A stretch of DNA of 64,000 nucleotides from Pezizomycotina sp. ARF18. Lineage: Eukaryota > Ascomycota. The translations under genes were made by a program, and so were the position numbers. Where the stretch lies: positions 117,757 to 181,756 of the forward strand of contig AZLU01000048.1 in assembly GCA_002224055.1 (NCBI GenBank). Reading direction: 5' to 3'. The stretch's first letter is position 1. Every line of letters begins with the position of its first letter. Shown piece by piece: positions 45,946 to 58,335 of this stretch. The notes under the pieces were generated by a model. It was given only the letters and a program-made list of their open reading frames with translations. It ran no database searches and was not told the DNA's origin.

Positions 45946-47213
45946 TTTGAGAAGATGCTGAAGCAATAAGGGGATGGATTATAGTAACCTTTGCCAGGGC
46001 AGCAGATTTTTGGGCGTTTCATAAGCGCAATGGGCTGGATGAAGTCTTTGAGAGGGAAAGGCGGGATTATTATAGAGACTTCCACTTGAAATGCTGGTTG
46101 ATGGTCACAAAACGTAGACGTTAACCATCTCACGCACTATTATTTGGAAATTATTTATGTTTTAAATAGCCAGGAAAGAAATATCCAAAGCCGTAAACAC
46201 AAGAATCCTGATTCCCCCGCAGTGAAATAATCCGCCTTTGGGGTCCGAAATACGAGCGTATCGTATTTTCCCAGCTTATCCACTTGAAAAAGCTGTATAT
46301 TTGCGAATCCGTTGAGGATTCGGGTATTTCATTCTATTCTGGCCGTTTGTTAACCCCACTATTATATTAGAGCTGAAATATTAAGGTCTAGCGCCTAACG
46401 GTGCCCCGATCCAACGTTCAGCCAGCCTCCAGCCAATGCCAGACAAAAGCGAACCTATTCCTTTCAACAAGATGCCAAAAAACGGATAAACTTTGCTAGC
46501 GCAATCACTATGCACCGATCTATTACTGCTGACATTCGAAACAGGGGCAAGTAGATTTATCCGTCCCCAAGAAGACTATTTCGTCTTATTAGCCTGTTCT
46601 CTTTGTGTCCCTTTATAAGCGAAGGTTCAGGACCGGCGGCCGGCGGTGAATGCCGGAGGGCTCGGATTTGACGTTTCGGTGGTGCTTCGAGATAAAATTG
46701 CACCATTATACGGGAGGTTTATGATTGGCTATCGTCCCGAAAACGACCTCTTAAACCGTTTCTTGCTCATGAAAAAAACAATTTAAAATATCTCATTGAT
46801 CAGAGAAAAGATTCTCCACTGGATCAGGGGAAACTTTGCGGAAAAGTTTATAAGTCAGGGGATATTAGCTACTTTGGTGTCCACGTGGGGTTTTATTTTA
46901 TATGAATATATATTTTCCTTGAAAATAATATCGGTCGGTTATACTCCGTGAATCGTTCCGCACTGTAATGTTCGCTAGGTTGGCCACAATTACCCCTATA
47001 GATGACCGTGTGCCTTACATCAGTCGCCTTGACACTTGTACTGTAGAAATATATAAATATACAGACATGTCCTGCTTCTAGGAATGGATTTCGTTCCTGA
47101 AATGAATGTTGATCAATCACGCTTTAAGGAAATATTATAATATCCTTGCGTTGCTTGACGAGATACCAATTTTCCAAATTCACGGACTCGGGTCCGCCTA
47201 AACCAACGTCAAG
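45946..47213. other. Intergenic, no gene seen
   Basis: About 1.3 kb with no supported coding frame. Minus-strand frames at 45924-46133 and 46893-47120 show no domain. Confidence 0.4.
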
Positions 47214-48416
47214 ATGATTGAAGTGCCGGGATATCAGGTTATGGTAAGCTTCCTGAAACTAAACACCCTCTATTATACGCTATATTCCGGGACTGATATT
47301 TACACAAAACGTCTACCAGTTCGTAGAATGGACGCTTGTCATCTGCACCCTTATCCTCCTTTGTCTCCGGATATACGCCCGCCTCAACCTAAAATCCACA
47401 ATAGTTACATTTAACGACTTCTTCGCCATCCTCTCCTGGTTGTCCTTTCTCACCGCTGCGTCCATCGATACTGCCCTCTACCGCTCCGGCTACTTCGAAG
47501 ACGCACCCGCGACAGTCTACTCTTTAAGACTACATACTTCGATGGAGGAGAATACTTCTGGTGTCCGTACGCCGCGAAAGCATCCATGCTTTGCTTCTAC
47601 ACCGACCTCGTGCCGCGTACAATGAAGAAAACGAGGATGTTAATGTGGTGTACGGCAATATTTACCGTCGTGGGGTTCATCGCGACGGAGGGAATATTGT
47701 TCTTCAGTTGTATTCCGATAAGCAGTAATTGGAGCCTTGACGAGAAGACGCAGTGCAGTCCGTCGTGGAGTGTGCCGGGATACGTCGTCCCCTACGTTTT
47801 CCATTTACTCACGGATGTGTTGATTTATACTATACTATTCTCGTCGTGCGGGCGGTAAGATTACCGTCTAATCAGAAGATCGCGGTTGGTTTGACGTTTG
47901 CTTTGGGATTCCTGTGTGTCGCTTTCGGGGTCGCTGTTATTGCTGCGAGTTGGAGCGTTCATAATCTTGGTTTTGGGTGGATATGGGGATGCTTAGAGCA
48001 GTCTTGGCTGTGGTATTATATGCGCTCCGTCGTTCAAGTACTTTATTTCTAAATGGGATTCGTCGGTTCGTGGAACGGTCATTAGGAAAGGTCGGTACGA
48101 GTTGGGTTGTTAGTAAGAACGGTGGGAGTGGGGAAGGTAGTGAAGGTACGAGGAGTAAATTGGTTTGGGCGGTGGCGGAATGTTTAAGACGAATATTTCT
48201 ACTAGTGAGAGCAGTCGAGCTGTTTTCATGCAGGAAGGGGAAAGCGAGGAGGAGATTACAGCCAGTGGGAATAAGGGACATCACGGTAGCGGTGGTATTG
48301 TTGTCAACAGGACGGTGGAAATCGAGTTGGAAGATAGGCGCGATATTAATGCAGGTAATAGGGAGAAAGATCTGGAGGGCGGATCATCCTTAAGCTCCGT
48401 TCCGTCGAGATCTTGA
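47214..48416 (+). pseudogene. Rhodopsin-domain (Pth11/SAT4-like) membrane protein, frame-shifted
   Basis: ATG at 47214 opens MIEVPGYQVM, then a 76-bp intron (47244-47319, donor GTAAGC, acceptor CCAG). Exon 2 gives FVEWTLVICTLILLCLRIYA, then the NDFFAILSWLSFLTAASIDT helix, KTTYFDGGEYFWCPYAAKAS, MLMWCTAIFTVVGFIATEGI, VVPYVFHLLTDVLIYTI, AVRLPSNQKIAVGLTFALGF and VAVIAASWSVHNLG. This is the order of the fungal rhodopsin-domain family: about seven helices and the Asp before the third. A charged cytoplasmic tail contains RTVEIELEDRRDINAGN and ends at 48416. Three or four one-base frame changes occur; no point stop is needed. It may be a receptor-like protein; the ligand is unknown. Confidence 0.75.
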
Positions 48417-48576
48417 AGATATTCCGGCTATATTAATATGGAGATACCCCCGTATAGCCCGACTGCCACAATAATTCCTAATGAGATGACAAATTTAAAC
48501 TATTGTCTCGTTCTGAACTAGAAATTAAAAGCTACTAATATAGCTATGGAAACCCGCGTTCCTAGCACGCGCAGAG

Positions 48577-49220
48577 TCAATCTTTAACCGGCCCAGACCA
48601 AGTATTCCTAAGCGGTCCTGCTTCTCCAGTTGCCTTCTCCTCCCAAGCTTTTAGAAATGTCCTCTCCCCGTCGTAATCGTCTATGCTCCTATATAACTTA
48701 GCCCCCATACGCTTTAAGATGTCGCACCGCTCATCCATATCCCTCGCCAGCATAACCTTTCCTACATCATCATGCTCCAACTCATCGTCGTCGTATGCGA
48801 CAATCCACATGTCGCCAGTACTGGGATAACCGACTTTGACCCACGTTCTCTCTCGCAGCGTTGGCTCTGGCTGTTCGTCGTCGTCGAAATCTAACTCTCC
48901 CAGACGAACAGGATTTAATAGTATCTCTTTGACATGAGCACATCGCTTATACTATCCCACCATTTCGCATCCAATAATAGCATCCGTTTGCAAAACTCAT
49001 CTTCCATCTCTTTGTCTTCGTAGCGATACTGCTGAGGATTTACGGTATCTAAGCCCAAGCATATAAAATCGACGTGCGTTGCATCATCGAGGTTATAATT
49101 CCGCGCGGGATGGCCATCCGCCGAGCGTAATGTTGTTCTGTTGAAACCCGTCCGAAGATACTCGATTTCCGGAGACGTTCGTACGCATGTACACACTCTT
49201 TTCGGTGTGCCTATAGACAA
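48577..49220 (-). CDS. Unrecognised acidic protein
   Basis: From ATG at 49220 (MSIGTPKRVCTCVRTSPEIE) the frame runs through THVDFICLGLDTVNPQQYRY and DEFCKRMLLLDAKWWDSISD to a stop at 48915. The adjoining frame continues without a break in sense: NPVRLGELDFDDDEQPEPTL, RTWVKVGYPSTGDMWIVAYD, RDMDERCDILKRMGAKLYRS, ending NTWSGPVKD at 48577. About 215 residues when read through, acidic, no membrane helix. An earlier exon (about 49,223-49,504) is possible. I do not recognise the family. One frame change separates the two parts. Confidence 0.5.
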
Positions 49221-50080
49221 TTTTAAGCGCTCTGCGTCGTGGTCGGACGCAGAGGATACACACCTAGGGCTCGTAAAGAGGGATTTCGCCGCTCTAAGGG
49301 AATCATCGAGGCGTCAGAGCAACCGTAGAGATATTGATACCAGTGAGCTGGCAGATTTCGGCGATTGAAGACGTACTCGCACAAGACGCTGGAGGTCAGA
49401 TCGCATAAGCAATGTCGCCTATCGAGAGGAAGAGCATTGAGACTTACATTAGAATCAGAGCGAGCAACGTTGCTGTTGCTACGAGCCTGAGTTCGTTCAA
49501 CCAATCTATCTCAGACGTATCAGGAAGACGGAGGCATCGACCGGAGACGTTTAGATAGGGGTCGAAGAATACCGTGAAATTCATGACTTGGATTTACTGG
49601 CTGCTGAAGCAAGTAACAATATCCTGAATTATGCAGAAGTATCAAGCGTTGTATGATATTTGGGTCGTTTTGCGTGGTGGTCGAATATCACGATTGTCAA
49701 TCGATTACGCGCGGGTAACGAAGACTTTTTCCAAGGCAATCTATTCGTGCACGTGGTCTTCTTACTAGAAGTAGAGATTACTAATATCTTAGAAACATCA
49801 GATACGTATAAATGACATGATTACCAGATGATGAAAGTATACTGTACTGCAGATAGGTTCACTGGGCAGTAATCGTGAAAGAGCGTAGTAGGGCCTGACC
49901 GTCGGCTTGCACTAGTCTAAGCGCGGTGTTTCGAGGTCACCGCACGCTACCAGCGCTTATCACTATTGCGTCTGATGTATTGATATACGCAATGGCTCCT
50001 GAGGGGGAACCTGCAGTAGTAATATCATTTGTTATCTAAAAGAGGACTATGACAAAGGAACGAAGAAGAGGAAGAGAATT
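49221..50080. other. Intergenic or upstream exon region
   Basis: May hold a 5' exon of the acidic protein. Otherwise nothing is recognised. Confidence 0.35.
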
Positions 50081-51820
50081 TCAAGATGTGAACGGGAAAT
50101 CGGTTTGCATCAATTTTGCACCACCATCGAGCAAAATCATGGCTAGATCCAAGTTATATTCCCACAGAGCTTTGTGCAGCGGATTCGCTTTGCCAGGTAT
50201 ATCCACCGTACAACCTTCTGGATAAGTCTTTCGAGAATCTTGCGCATGAAATTTGACACGCCATACTTCTCTGCCGTGCGGAGGTCACTTGCAGAGGCGT
50301 TAATCCACTCCATCGGTTTTGCTCCAAGTCAGTCGTCTCAAGCTTTTCAACCAGGAATTCGAAGGCATCTAGCGCTGATGTGAGCTCCTCCGAGTTGTCG
50401 GTAAATTCTGCCCTATCGGCGTATTCCTCTACTGCGTCAAGTAGAACCAGAATTGGAGTACTTCTATTTTGTCAATATCCCGTGCGGTTGCATCTGCCCC
50501 GGCGTCAATGAAGGTCTTCATAAGATCCCAATCTCACCTTCGAGTGACCGCATGCAATGGATGGGTCCCTGCCTGTCCTGATCGAGGAGTTTGGCCGAAA
50601 GAGCTCTTTGCATTCAATGCATCTCCTCTTTCAATCATACGTCGCACCACGTGCCACCATCCACATTCCGCTGCGCAGTAAATTTGAGTTGCATTGACGT
50701 AAGTGAAAACCTGGCAAAATGTACAAAAAGTTGCCCCAGCGGGCAAACACGATGTCACAGAGGAAACATCACAATGCAAGAGCCGGAACGATTTGGTTGG
50801 CAAGGTTTCTTGCCGAGCGTAGCCAACATGTTCCACCCACCTTTCGGCGCAATATTTGGTAAGGGAAATGGCGGACTATTTCAGTACGTGAAGATTTTCC
50901 CCTTATTGAAGAAATGGGTGTCGTAGTTGGTAAGATGTAAGTACGACTTGTCAAAGTCGAACCCCTCCCACTGCAGATAGGTCAGGCAGGTAACGAGTAC
51001 GATATTGTTGCCCTCGACTTCCGACAAGGAGAAGAATTTCAGCGCTTCCGCTTCCTCTGCAAGTTTCGCAGAGGTCAAGTATTCCTTCACGGAATACTGC
51101 GCAAGACGAACACTCGTCCTATCCGACCGCCTTATAGTGATAAGGATGTCGCAGATAGCCTCTACCGCCGTAAGGAATATCTCAAAATTGCTCTCTTGAG
51201 AAGATCAGCGAACGTAGCATCCGCATCCAGTCGTTCAGATCCGGCTCGACGGTCATTGCTTCCGCCAATTCAACGACGTTGACATTCCCGCGGCTGAAAA
51301 TGATCCATGCCAGAGCGCGCTTCAGGTATACCCTGTCTTCTTCTTGTGCGCTGAGCAATATTCGATCGTAGGTATCGTATAACCGCTGGGAGCGTGTTCA
51401 GTGCCGCGGGAATCTGCGCTGGTGTTCGGCATTTCTGAGCGTGGCGATTTGGCACTCGACACATCGGAACCTATTTCAAATTGTTTAAAAAGCCGTGGTA
51501 ATGATTTCAACGGTTCGTCGCGCGAGTCAGAAATATGCAAGGCCAACTTACATCCCATGGGCTCATCCACCAGCGAAGTCAATATGGTATCTCTAACCCT
51601 GGCATTACAACCCGCCCTCGATCTGGGCTTCTTTCCTGCTTGTCGCAATTATGCTGGTATTCTTAACACTACACAGCTTCGCCAAGCAGTCGAATAGCTC
51701 ATCCTGCTGTGACAGCTTGTCGCACTCATCTAGTGTGCCTAAGAAGATATATAGACGTCCTGGTAAGCTACTACAGATCTCAATGATCTCGTCTACTAAA
51801 TGATGGCAACCCGGCCGCCC

Positions 51821-52569
51821 ACATCAGAAACTTTGGGGTCGCCCATCTTACGCCATCCTACTATCATAGTGGCGAGAGAAGCAAGATGGCAGGATACGTA
51901 ACTAGTTATTATAAGGCAGGCCTTCCTACTTAGGTCTCCGGGAGGGACGAGTCTTTAGAATAGGTACTAAAATAAGCGAAATATTAGTATATATTAATAT
52001 ACTACCCTTATTTTTAATAAAACCTAGTAAATTTTGAGTATATACGTATATTGACGTCGATATTACGTAAATTATTATTATATAACTAACTAACTAACTA
52101 ACTAATAAACTAACTAACTATATATACTGACTATAAACTATAATACTATATAATAATAGTACCTACCTACCTACCTACCTACCTACCTACTATCTATATA
52201 CCTACGTAGTTAGTAGTTAGTAATTTTTATTAAAATTTTCTAAGTCGAATAAGTAAATATTACTTATATTATAACTACTCGTGCTTTACAAAAATTAAAG
52301 TTAAGTAAAATATTAAAAAAATAGGCGGGTAGAATATTATAAGTAGTTAAAATTTAAACACGTCGATATTTTAGTTTTTTAGCGTATTTTTGTATTATTT
52401 TAGATATAGTTAGGGTTCGGGATAGGTAAGAGCTTAATTTTTTAATTTTATATAAGTTTTATTTATTTTTAGGTACGGGATAGTACGGGAGGCATAGTAT
52501 AGCTAGGACAGGCGTAAAACGAGCTTCCCCCTCCTAGTGTTAGGATGGGCGACTCCCAATTTCTGATGT
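51821..52569. mobile_element. Inverted-repeat DNA element inserted in the NLR gene
   Basis: The ends are inverted copies: ACATCAGAAACTTTGGGGTC on the left against ACATCAGAAATTGGGAGTCG read inward from the right, similar over about 29 bp including CGCCCATC. The right end is followed by A, giving TA; the left has CA, so a TA target duplication with one change is possible (Tc1-mariner/pogo type). The inside is AT-rich and poor in CA/TG, so RIP-mutated, and contains TAAC and CTAC tetranucleotide runs (52,083-52,192). It has no coding capacity. Removing it rejoins the NLR protein sequence from RYEKQ to GRPGCHHLVDE. Confidence 0.75.
52083..52192. repeat. Tetranucleotide tracts TAAC and CTAC
   Basis: Runs of TAAC units near 52,083-52,130 and of CTAC (read also as TACC) units near 52,161-52,192, inside the element that interrupts the NLR gene. 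Confidence 0.8.
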
Positions 52570-53738
52570 AGATTGCTTTTCGTATCTTCCGTGCAAAGCT
52601 ACTACTGAGTCTGGGAAACCGTTGGGTAGCGCAGAGTGGCAGCTGAGCTGAGCTAGTATAGATTCCAGCATCGTGCTTGTTTGCTGTTTCTTGGAGCTCG
52701 GAAAGAGAAGTAGAAGTACACCATGCGGCGTTTTTGCCCTGGAATTTTTCAGTGGCTGCGGTAACAATAGTGGACCTGTTCATAGATTATCAGCCTTTAA
52801 TCTAAACATAAGTAATAAAGTTCGGCTCCGTGACGGATTGCTAGTACATTAAGACTGTTTTTCCTGCTCCGGCTAATATCAACAAGAGCGCATGGGTTAG
52901 CTCAAGGTTTATATTTCCATCATGCAACGACATGTTTCATAAAAGTGCTACTCACGAATGCCGGTAGCTACAAGTGAGCCTTATCCCCCTCGATCCACTG
53001 TTTAAAATCTTCGCCGTCTATAAATCATTTCCCTGTACCTGGATGGTGAAGTTTCTTCGCCTCGTTGTGGTCTGTCTCAAAATCAACGCCGTCGTGAAGT
53101 CACTTCAAAGCGTCCTGCTATTCACCATCTGCGCGTATATATCAGACCGCTATACTACCAGGTGTGCCATTTACATATACTCACTAATTTGCCTCGCGTT
53201 CATCGAGTCGATCTTCTCCCTCATATCTGTTGTCTGTTCATGCACCCTCTCCACCGTCTTCCTCGTTGCAGCCATATCTTTTCTGTTATCTTTATACACC
53301 TTCTAAAGCTCTTTATTGACGACCTTCTCGTCCGCGGTGAGGGTGTTCCAGGAGCGATTTTCGCTCTCCCGAGTTTACCGATGTGCTCCTTCATCTCGCT
53401 GTCTTTAAGGGCCACAGAATTCTCTTATGACCCGATGTCTTCTCGCCGCCACCTAGTTTGTCCATTATAGTCTGCAGCGTTTGCCGGCAGAGCCATATAG
53501 CACGCCGACGGTGGATAAACTAGACGGTAGAGTACCACCACCCTTCTCATCTTCATCTGAGTCGTCCTCGGCGGACTCCTTGAGCACGTTTAGAATACGA
53601 TGATGAATGTCATCTCCGTTCGCAAAGCCTTGACATCGTCAGGCGCGTTTTTGTACGCTTTGATGTACTTGTACGTAGCCGCTGCGACAGCTCCAAGAGC
53701 GCGATGATGCTGCACGCTGTGCCGATAACTTCCACCAT

Positions 53739-54306
53739 TTTATCCAGCTGCGAGACACAAGATTTCAAATGGCTCAACGACAGGATATTTTGATATTTCC
53801 CGGTGTTTTCGACGAAATTAAAGGACGCTCTGGCGAGATCGTCACATTTTTTGAAGGCCAGGATAAGGCACACTCAGCCCACTCTTTTGAGCCTCTTGCA
53901 CTCGCATTTCTAAACACGGTGGTCTTGGCTGTTTTCTTGACCCTTTCAAGGCACCAGCAATCAAGTCGTGACACGAGGCTGGGGGTCAGAGTTGTTTTCG
54001 TGAGTGATTATCGTTATCGTCTACGCCGATATACCGATTCCTTATAAAAGGGCGAAGGCCACCACTTCTGGCTCCTGATCATGAACAGTTCTTTATCCGT
54101 GGAGGAAAATCCTTCTAACATCACCGCGTTCGCAATCCACATCCAAGATGCCGGCATTAGACTCTGTTATCCGTCCTAGAGGCTTACTGCCCATCCGGTG
54201 TTGCAACTGTGAAAAGCGAACTAACGGATTCGAAAGTCCGCGAACGACATATCTCTCGCGAAACAAATTTTTCTCATGATCCCCGACGACAGCGTCTAAC
54301 TCAAAG
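53739..54306. other. Intergenic between NLR and F-box copy E
   Basis: Divergent spacer. It should hold the promoters of both genes. No clear TATA element is seen. Confidence 0.4.
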
Positions 54307-54914
54307 ATGAATCGCCTCCCGAATGAAATCCTTATCGATATCTTTAGTTACCTCGAGTACTGGGACCTTACAATCAATATACCATCGACATGTCGACGGT
54401 TCCGCGCGGTCGTGGATGGCGTGAGGGATATCCCCGCCATCGCGACCACGTTGTTCCGTGAACGAGCAGAGCACTGTTGGAATCGGAGTTCGAGACGTAC
54501 GAGATACACCCCGCCTTAGCCTTAATCCGTTCCCACAGCAAGGCGTCCTGGAATCCGCTGGACTACGAGAGCAAAATGGATGGTCTCGTCTTTAAGTCGC
54601 GGAAAGGGAACAGGGAAGTGAAATTGAGAGATACGCCAGCGGCATGGGAAAATGCGACGTCGCCGCCCGTTCCAAAGTTTGGACTCGTTATAAATAAACA
54701 CGCGGCAGGCAGGGGTAGATCGGCCGTACAATTGGACGCCCCTATAACGGTTTGGGATCTTATGAGCCTGGTTGTATCCACCGGGCTTGCTATTTTCAAG
54801 CAGAACAACTGGAAAGGGGTGGACAAGGTGGAAGTTATCGACGGCCGGCTATATTTTTCGTATCTTATGATAACCGTTCGGAAGCTAGCGAAAGAACGAC
54901 GAGATCACTTCTGA
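54307..54914 (+). pseudogene. F-box protein, array copy E (nearly whole)
   Basis: ATG at 54307 opens MNRLPNEILIDIFSYLEYWD, LTINIPSTCRRFRAVVDGV, a full F-box, then LFRERAE. One frame change near 54,480 leads into a 145-codon frame: EFETYEIHPALALIRSHSKA, then AWENATSPPVPKFGLVI (the family motif), PITVWDLMSLVVSTGLAIFK and KVEVIDGRLYFSYLMITVRK, stop at 54914. Unlike copies C, D and F it seems to lack the intron. It is the least damaged copy in the array: one indel. A role in ubiquitin-dependent turnover is inferred only from the F-box. Confidence 0.7.
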
Positions 54915-56258
54915 GGGGCCCATAGAGCCCGATAGATATAGGGCAACAATGGACTCAAGCAATTGATCCTATTAATATCGCCAGTTTGAGCTGAAATGGA
55001 AGCCGTAGTAAACTTCCTTGCCTGTTCATATCTCAGGGGCATTTACTAATATACCTATGTAAATTTCATTATCGCTTTCTATATGTTTATCGTTGTAAAG
55101 ACCCGCAGCTGAATTACACGAGCATTAATGTGACAAACGATGCAGTTATCTTTAAGGTTTGCAATTTAGATTTGCTTGGCGAGGGACTTAATATCTGTAT
55201 AGCCTATATCTTTTCCGCCAGGAGAAATAAGCGACCTACTTCGAATTAACGTTAGATGATGTAAATTCTCAATCGGATGTTTCACGGGTTTTGGTATGTA
55301 TGAATGGTGTGTATGAATTCGTAAGATCGACGAACCTTCTCACACGCTTATCATGGCGCCGATCTAGGCTCCATGGCCCCCTTCGTTAACACAGGCTTAC
55401 TGATTACAGTTTACGGGTAAACTAGTGATATCCAATTTTCTATTGCAATTAATACCTGAATCCAGATTATCCCACTAATCTCACAGGACGGGTGAATCCC
55501 GCAAGATATTTAGCAGGTATCTCAACATGGTCGCTGGCATCGAAGAATGAATTCTGCATCGTGACTATAGCATTTAGCCTTAATTTAGATAATGAGCACA
55601 TATATGAATAGGATTTATAGGTTGTTAATCTTGCTATCAAAGAAACGCCCTACATCCAGACTCACGTAGAGGGAGTTGCGTTAGGATGAATATTATGCTT
55701 GTATCAAATCACAATAAATTTACACCAAAGATTGAAGTCCTTGCATTCCATCTACTTGTTGGAGTATTTTTTTAATAGCATTTTTTAATAAGTCGCGATA
55801 GCGTCAAGTAGCGTACCGCAGCGTTATCGATGTTCTCTAATGTCGACGGAGACAAGTTAGATATCACCAAATAGACCATCCACCCTAATATTTAGAATGC
55901 TATTCTAGAAATGAAGAATGACAAATTGCATCAAGCAGTGAGCCAATTATCTTAGCTGCGCAAACGCCTTTTGTTTTTTGGTTATCTTGACGAAAACTCG
56001 AAGGGAAAAATAAGTCAAAAAATAAAAATTTCAAAAGAAGTGCTAGCAAAAACTACCATTTACTTCAGCGCAAACTCGATGACTTTCAAGGAGAACACTT
56101 ACTCTACTTCCGCCAATTAACAAACTCAAACGGCATTCAATTGAAGTTTTCATCTTCAACTTTATCAGAGTTTCCTCTAGGTTACGAGCAGTAGACGTCT
56201 GAATCTGCAAACTGATCTCTAATTATCTGCTAACGAAACTTCGGTTAGTACGCAAAAC
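54915..56258. other. Intergenic, no gene seen
   Basis: About 1.3 kb of AT-leaning sequence with no coding frame or recognised repeat. Confidence 0.4.
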
Positions 56259-56988
56259 ATGGATATCATTACGAACGAGCTTCTTTCAGAAATCTTCGGC
56301 CAACTACCATACTACGACTTGAAACTTGCCGTCCCAGCTATTTGCGAGCGATTCCGTCGTCTTCAAGTTGTTAGCGCCTCTACGAAGCATAGCGCTATTG
56401 AAAAGGCTCTCTTCCGCGACGAGTCCGTGGATACACGAGGGGATGACAATCTCGAAACGCTCTTGAAAGCAAAAGTGCAGGGCCACCCTGTCTTTAGTCG
56501 CATCTGGTACCTGTTTTGCAGACCGTTGGAGGACATGTCTATCTGTGGGCTTAACTCCAGCAAAAGAATAAAACGTTTAGCCCCCCCGATCGTATTCTGA
56601 TGCGATTATATGCGAAACTAACACTCTAATGACTCTAGGACCCACCATCGATTTTCAGGGAGGCTCCATCGCGAACGAAAACGCAACGTCTCCAGCCGTC
56701 AGCGCTATCGCGTTATAGTTTCCGAGCTACAGATATGGAAACTGGGTTCCTATTGTGCTCGTAGCACGAAATTGCGATGGCGGGGCTACGGTTAAGGAGG
56801 TCATAGACGCGGTTTACAGGTTCTACGAGAATGATCATGTCATGTTGACCCTTTCCAAGCTCCCAGCTGCTACTAAAGGCAATGAACTGGTCCGCTTTGG
56901 GGACGGATGGGATGATATCGGCGCGTTTACGGTTGACGAGGAGTTCGTTATCGTTAAAATGTACGCCTGTTCCTCGGTATACGAATGA
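56259..56988 (+). pseudogene. F-box protein, array copy F
   Basis: ATG at 56259 opens MDIITNELLSEIFGQLPYYD, LKLAVPAICERFRRLQVV, then AIEKALFRDESVDTRGDDN and GHPVFSRIWYLF, in one frame to 56600. An intron is likely between about 56,580 and 56,640, as in copies C and D. Exon 2 has SIANENATSPAVSAIAL, then in another frame ATVKEVIDAVYRFYENDHVM and LVRFGDGWDDIGAFTVDEEF, ending at 56988. The F-box exon is intact. The break lies between the motif and the C-terminal part. Confidence 0.7.
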
Positions 56989-57343
56989 ACCCAAGAAATG
57001 AGTAATAGGAAACAAACAGGTGACGAAATAAGGAGATCAGAAATGCTGAACCTGGGTCTATGTATGTTGTTTATTTACGGCAATGCCGGTAGCTTTTATA
57101 TAGCAGAGTATGCCCTTTATTTTATTTTTATTTCATTTACAATGGTTCGTTTACTCGATCGAAACCGGACAGGTCAACCAAGGGTTCATTGTAGCATCAA
57201 GTTCCCTTAGTTACGAAATTCCGGAACCACGGTCACTATGAATCCTGGCTTTGTCCTCCAGCAACGTTTCTTCTCCATATTTTTCTCTTCAATTTTTCTT
57301 TTCTTGATTGTGACAATTTCCATGATGACAAGAAAATCCTACA

Positions 57344-58335
57344 TCAAGTATTTCGGTAAGTAATCATCACTTTCTCCCACTTCCTCAGCTTCCCGCCCCT
57401 CAAAACCATCCCGCTCTCCGCAATCTCCTTAAACCTCTTCAGCCACTCGTTCTTCAGATACGCACGACGGTTATCCTGCGGGCCGGCATGCGATATTGCT
57501 GACAGTGCAACATAGGCGGGCCCTGATCACTTCTGCTTAAGCACAGAAACGCCACCATAATATTATCCCCCGTTTCCTGCGCGAGCCTTTCCTGCTTCTC
57601 GGTCTCTGCCGGCACCTCGCTATTGAGACTCGTAGAGAAGAATTTTATAGTGTCGGCGCGCCATCTGAGGCACTTGAAGCAGGCGGCTTTGTTCTCCTTG
57701 TCAGGGATGTGTTCGGCGAAGATGAAGAGGGATCGCTTGAGGTCGGCGTCGATGAGGGTATCGGCGATGACGGTGTTGGTGAGCTCTTGGTGGGCGTCGA
57801 GCCATGCTTTGGTGTCGAGGTTGAAAGCGTGGTCGCGGAGGACGGATGGCGGCGATGCGGGATTCGGGGGTTGGAAAATGCGCTTGAGTTGCATACAAGC
57901 GGGCTTGTGGTCTATCGAACACAATGCATTATAGATCTAGTCAGCGAAGTTCGTCCATATAGACAGTGTCTCCGAAATAGGGCAGAATTATACAACTTAC
58001 TAGCCCAGTCCTTCTGGCATTCCTTGCTCTGTTCTCGGATCATCAATGGGGTCAGCGTCGATGAAAATACAGGTCAATATGCGTGAGTTGGCGATTCCGA
58101 AGTTATATATAATCCAGGAGGCACAGTAGTTTGCAGCCTTGCAAGCACTGCAACGAAGCAGATCAACGCCGGAGGGAGACTCCTTGCGGTGGTTGCAAGA
58201 CTCATGAACTGGCATGATAAGTCCGCCTTTCGTGGGCCTAGCGTACTCCAAACCTTCGTTCTCCGGCGTAGCGTAAATCAGCTTGAAATCCTCGGGCTTC
58301 CACGTCGTTGATACCTCTAGATCTTGAGGCTTCAT
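57344..58335 (-). pseudogene. MYND-type zinc-finger protein, second copy
   Basis: ATG at 58335 opens MKPQDLEVSTTWKPEDFKLI. The MYND finger is split by introns: DLLRCSACKAANYCAS, then EQSKECQKDWA, then NHKPACMQLKRI. The second intron (57912-58000) is clear, with donor GTAAGT, branch CTGAC and acceptor ATAG, and joins DWA to NHKPAC exactly. The first junction (about 58,035-58,130) lacks a good donor. The body reads DTKAWLDAHQELTNTVIADT, LKRSLFIFAEHIPDKEN. One base around 57,520 shifts SRSDQGP into AYVALSAISHAGPQDNRRAY, then LKNEWLKRFKEIAESGMVLR, stop at 57344. The first zinc pair is unusual (CNHR). An in-frame ATG at 58422 is an alternative start. Confidence 0.65.

Larger units (their letters stand above)
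50081..53738 (-). pseudogene. NACHT-ankyrin NLR protein, interrupted by an insertion
   Basis: The start ATG at 53738 opens MVEVIGTACSIIALLELS, the usual N-terminus of fungal NLR-like STAND proteins. Before the NACHT comes HHPGTGK, a stop in place of Trp, FIDGEDFKQWIEG. The P-loop is AGAGKTVLM (near 52,870), then HGVLLLLFPSSKKQQT and LPNGFPDSVVALHGRYEK. After the insert: HHLVDEIIEICSSLPG, Walker B YIFLGTLDECD, IIATSRKEAQIEGG, YDTYDRILLSAQEEDRVYLK, NVNVVELAEAMTVEPDL, then QYSVKEYLTSAKLAEEAEAL. Ankyrin repeats end it: GTHPLHAVTRR, WDLMKTFIDAGADATARDID, NPLHKALWEYNLDLAMILLD, stop at 50081. Such proteins act in non-self recognition and programmed cell death. Several frame changes and the 749-bp insert make this copy dead. 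Confidence 0.8.

Noticed and set aside
52974-53306. Hydrophobic 110-residue plus-strand frame resembling a membrane protein
   Set aside because: It is the reverse shadow of the NLR region upstream of the P-loop, which has clear family similarity on the minus strand.
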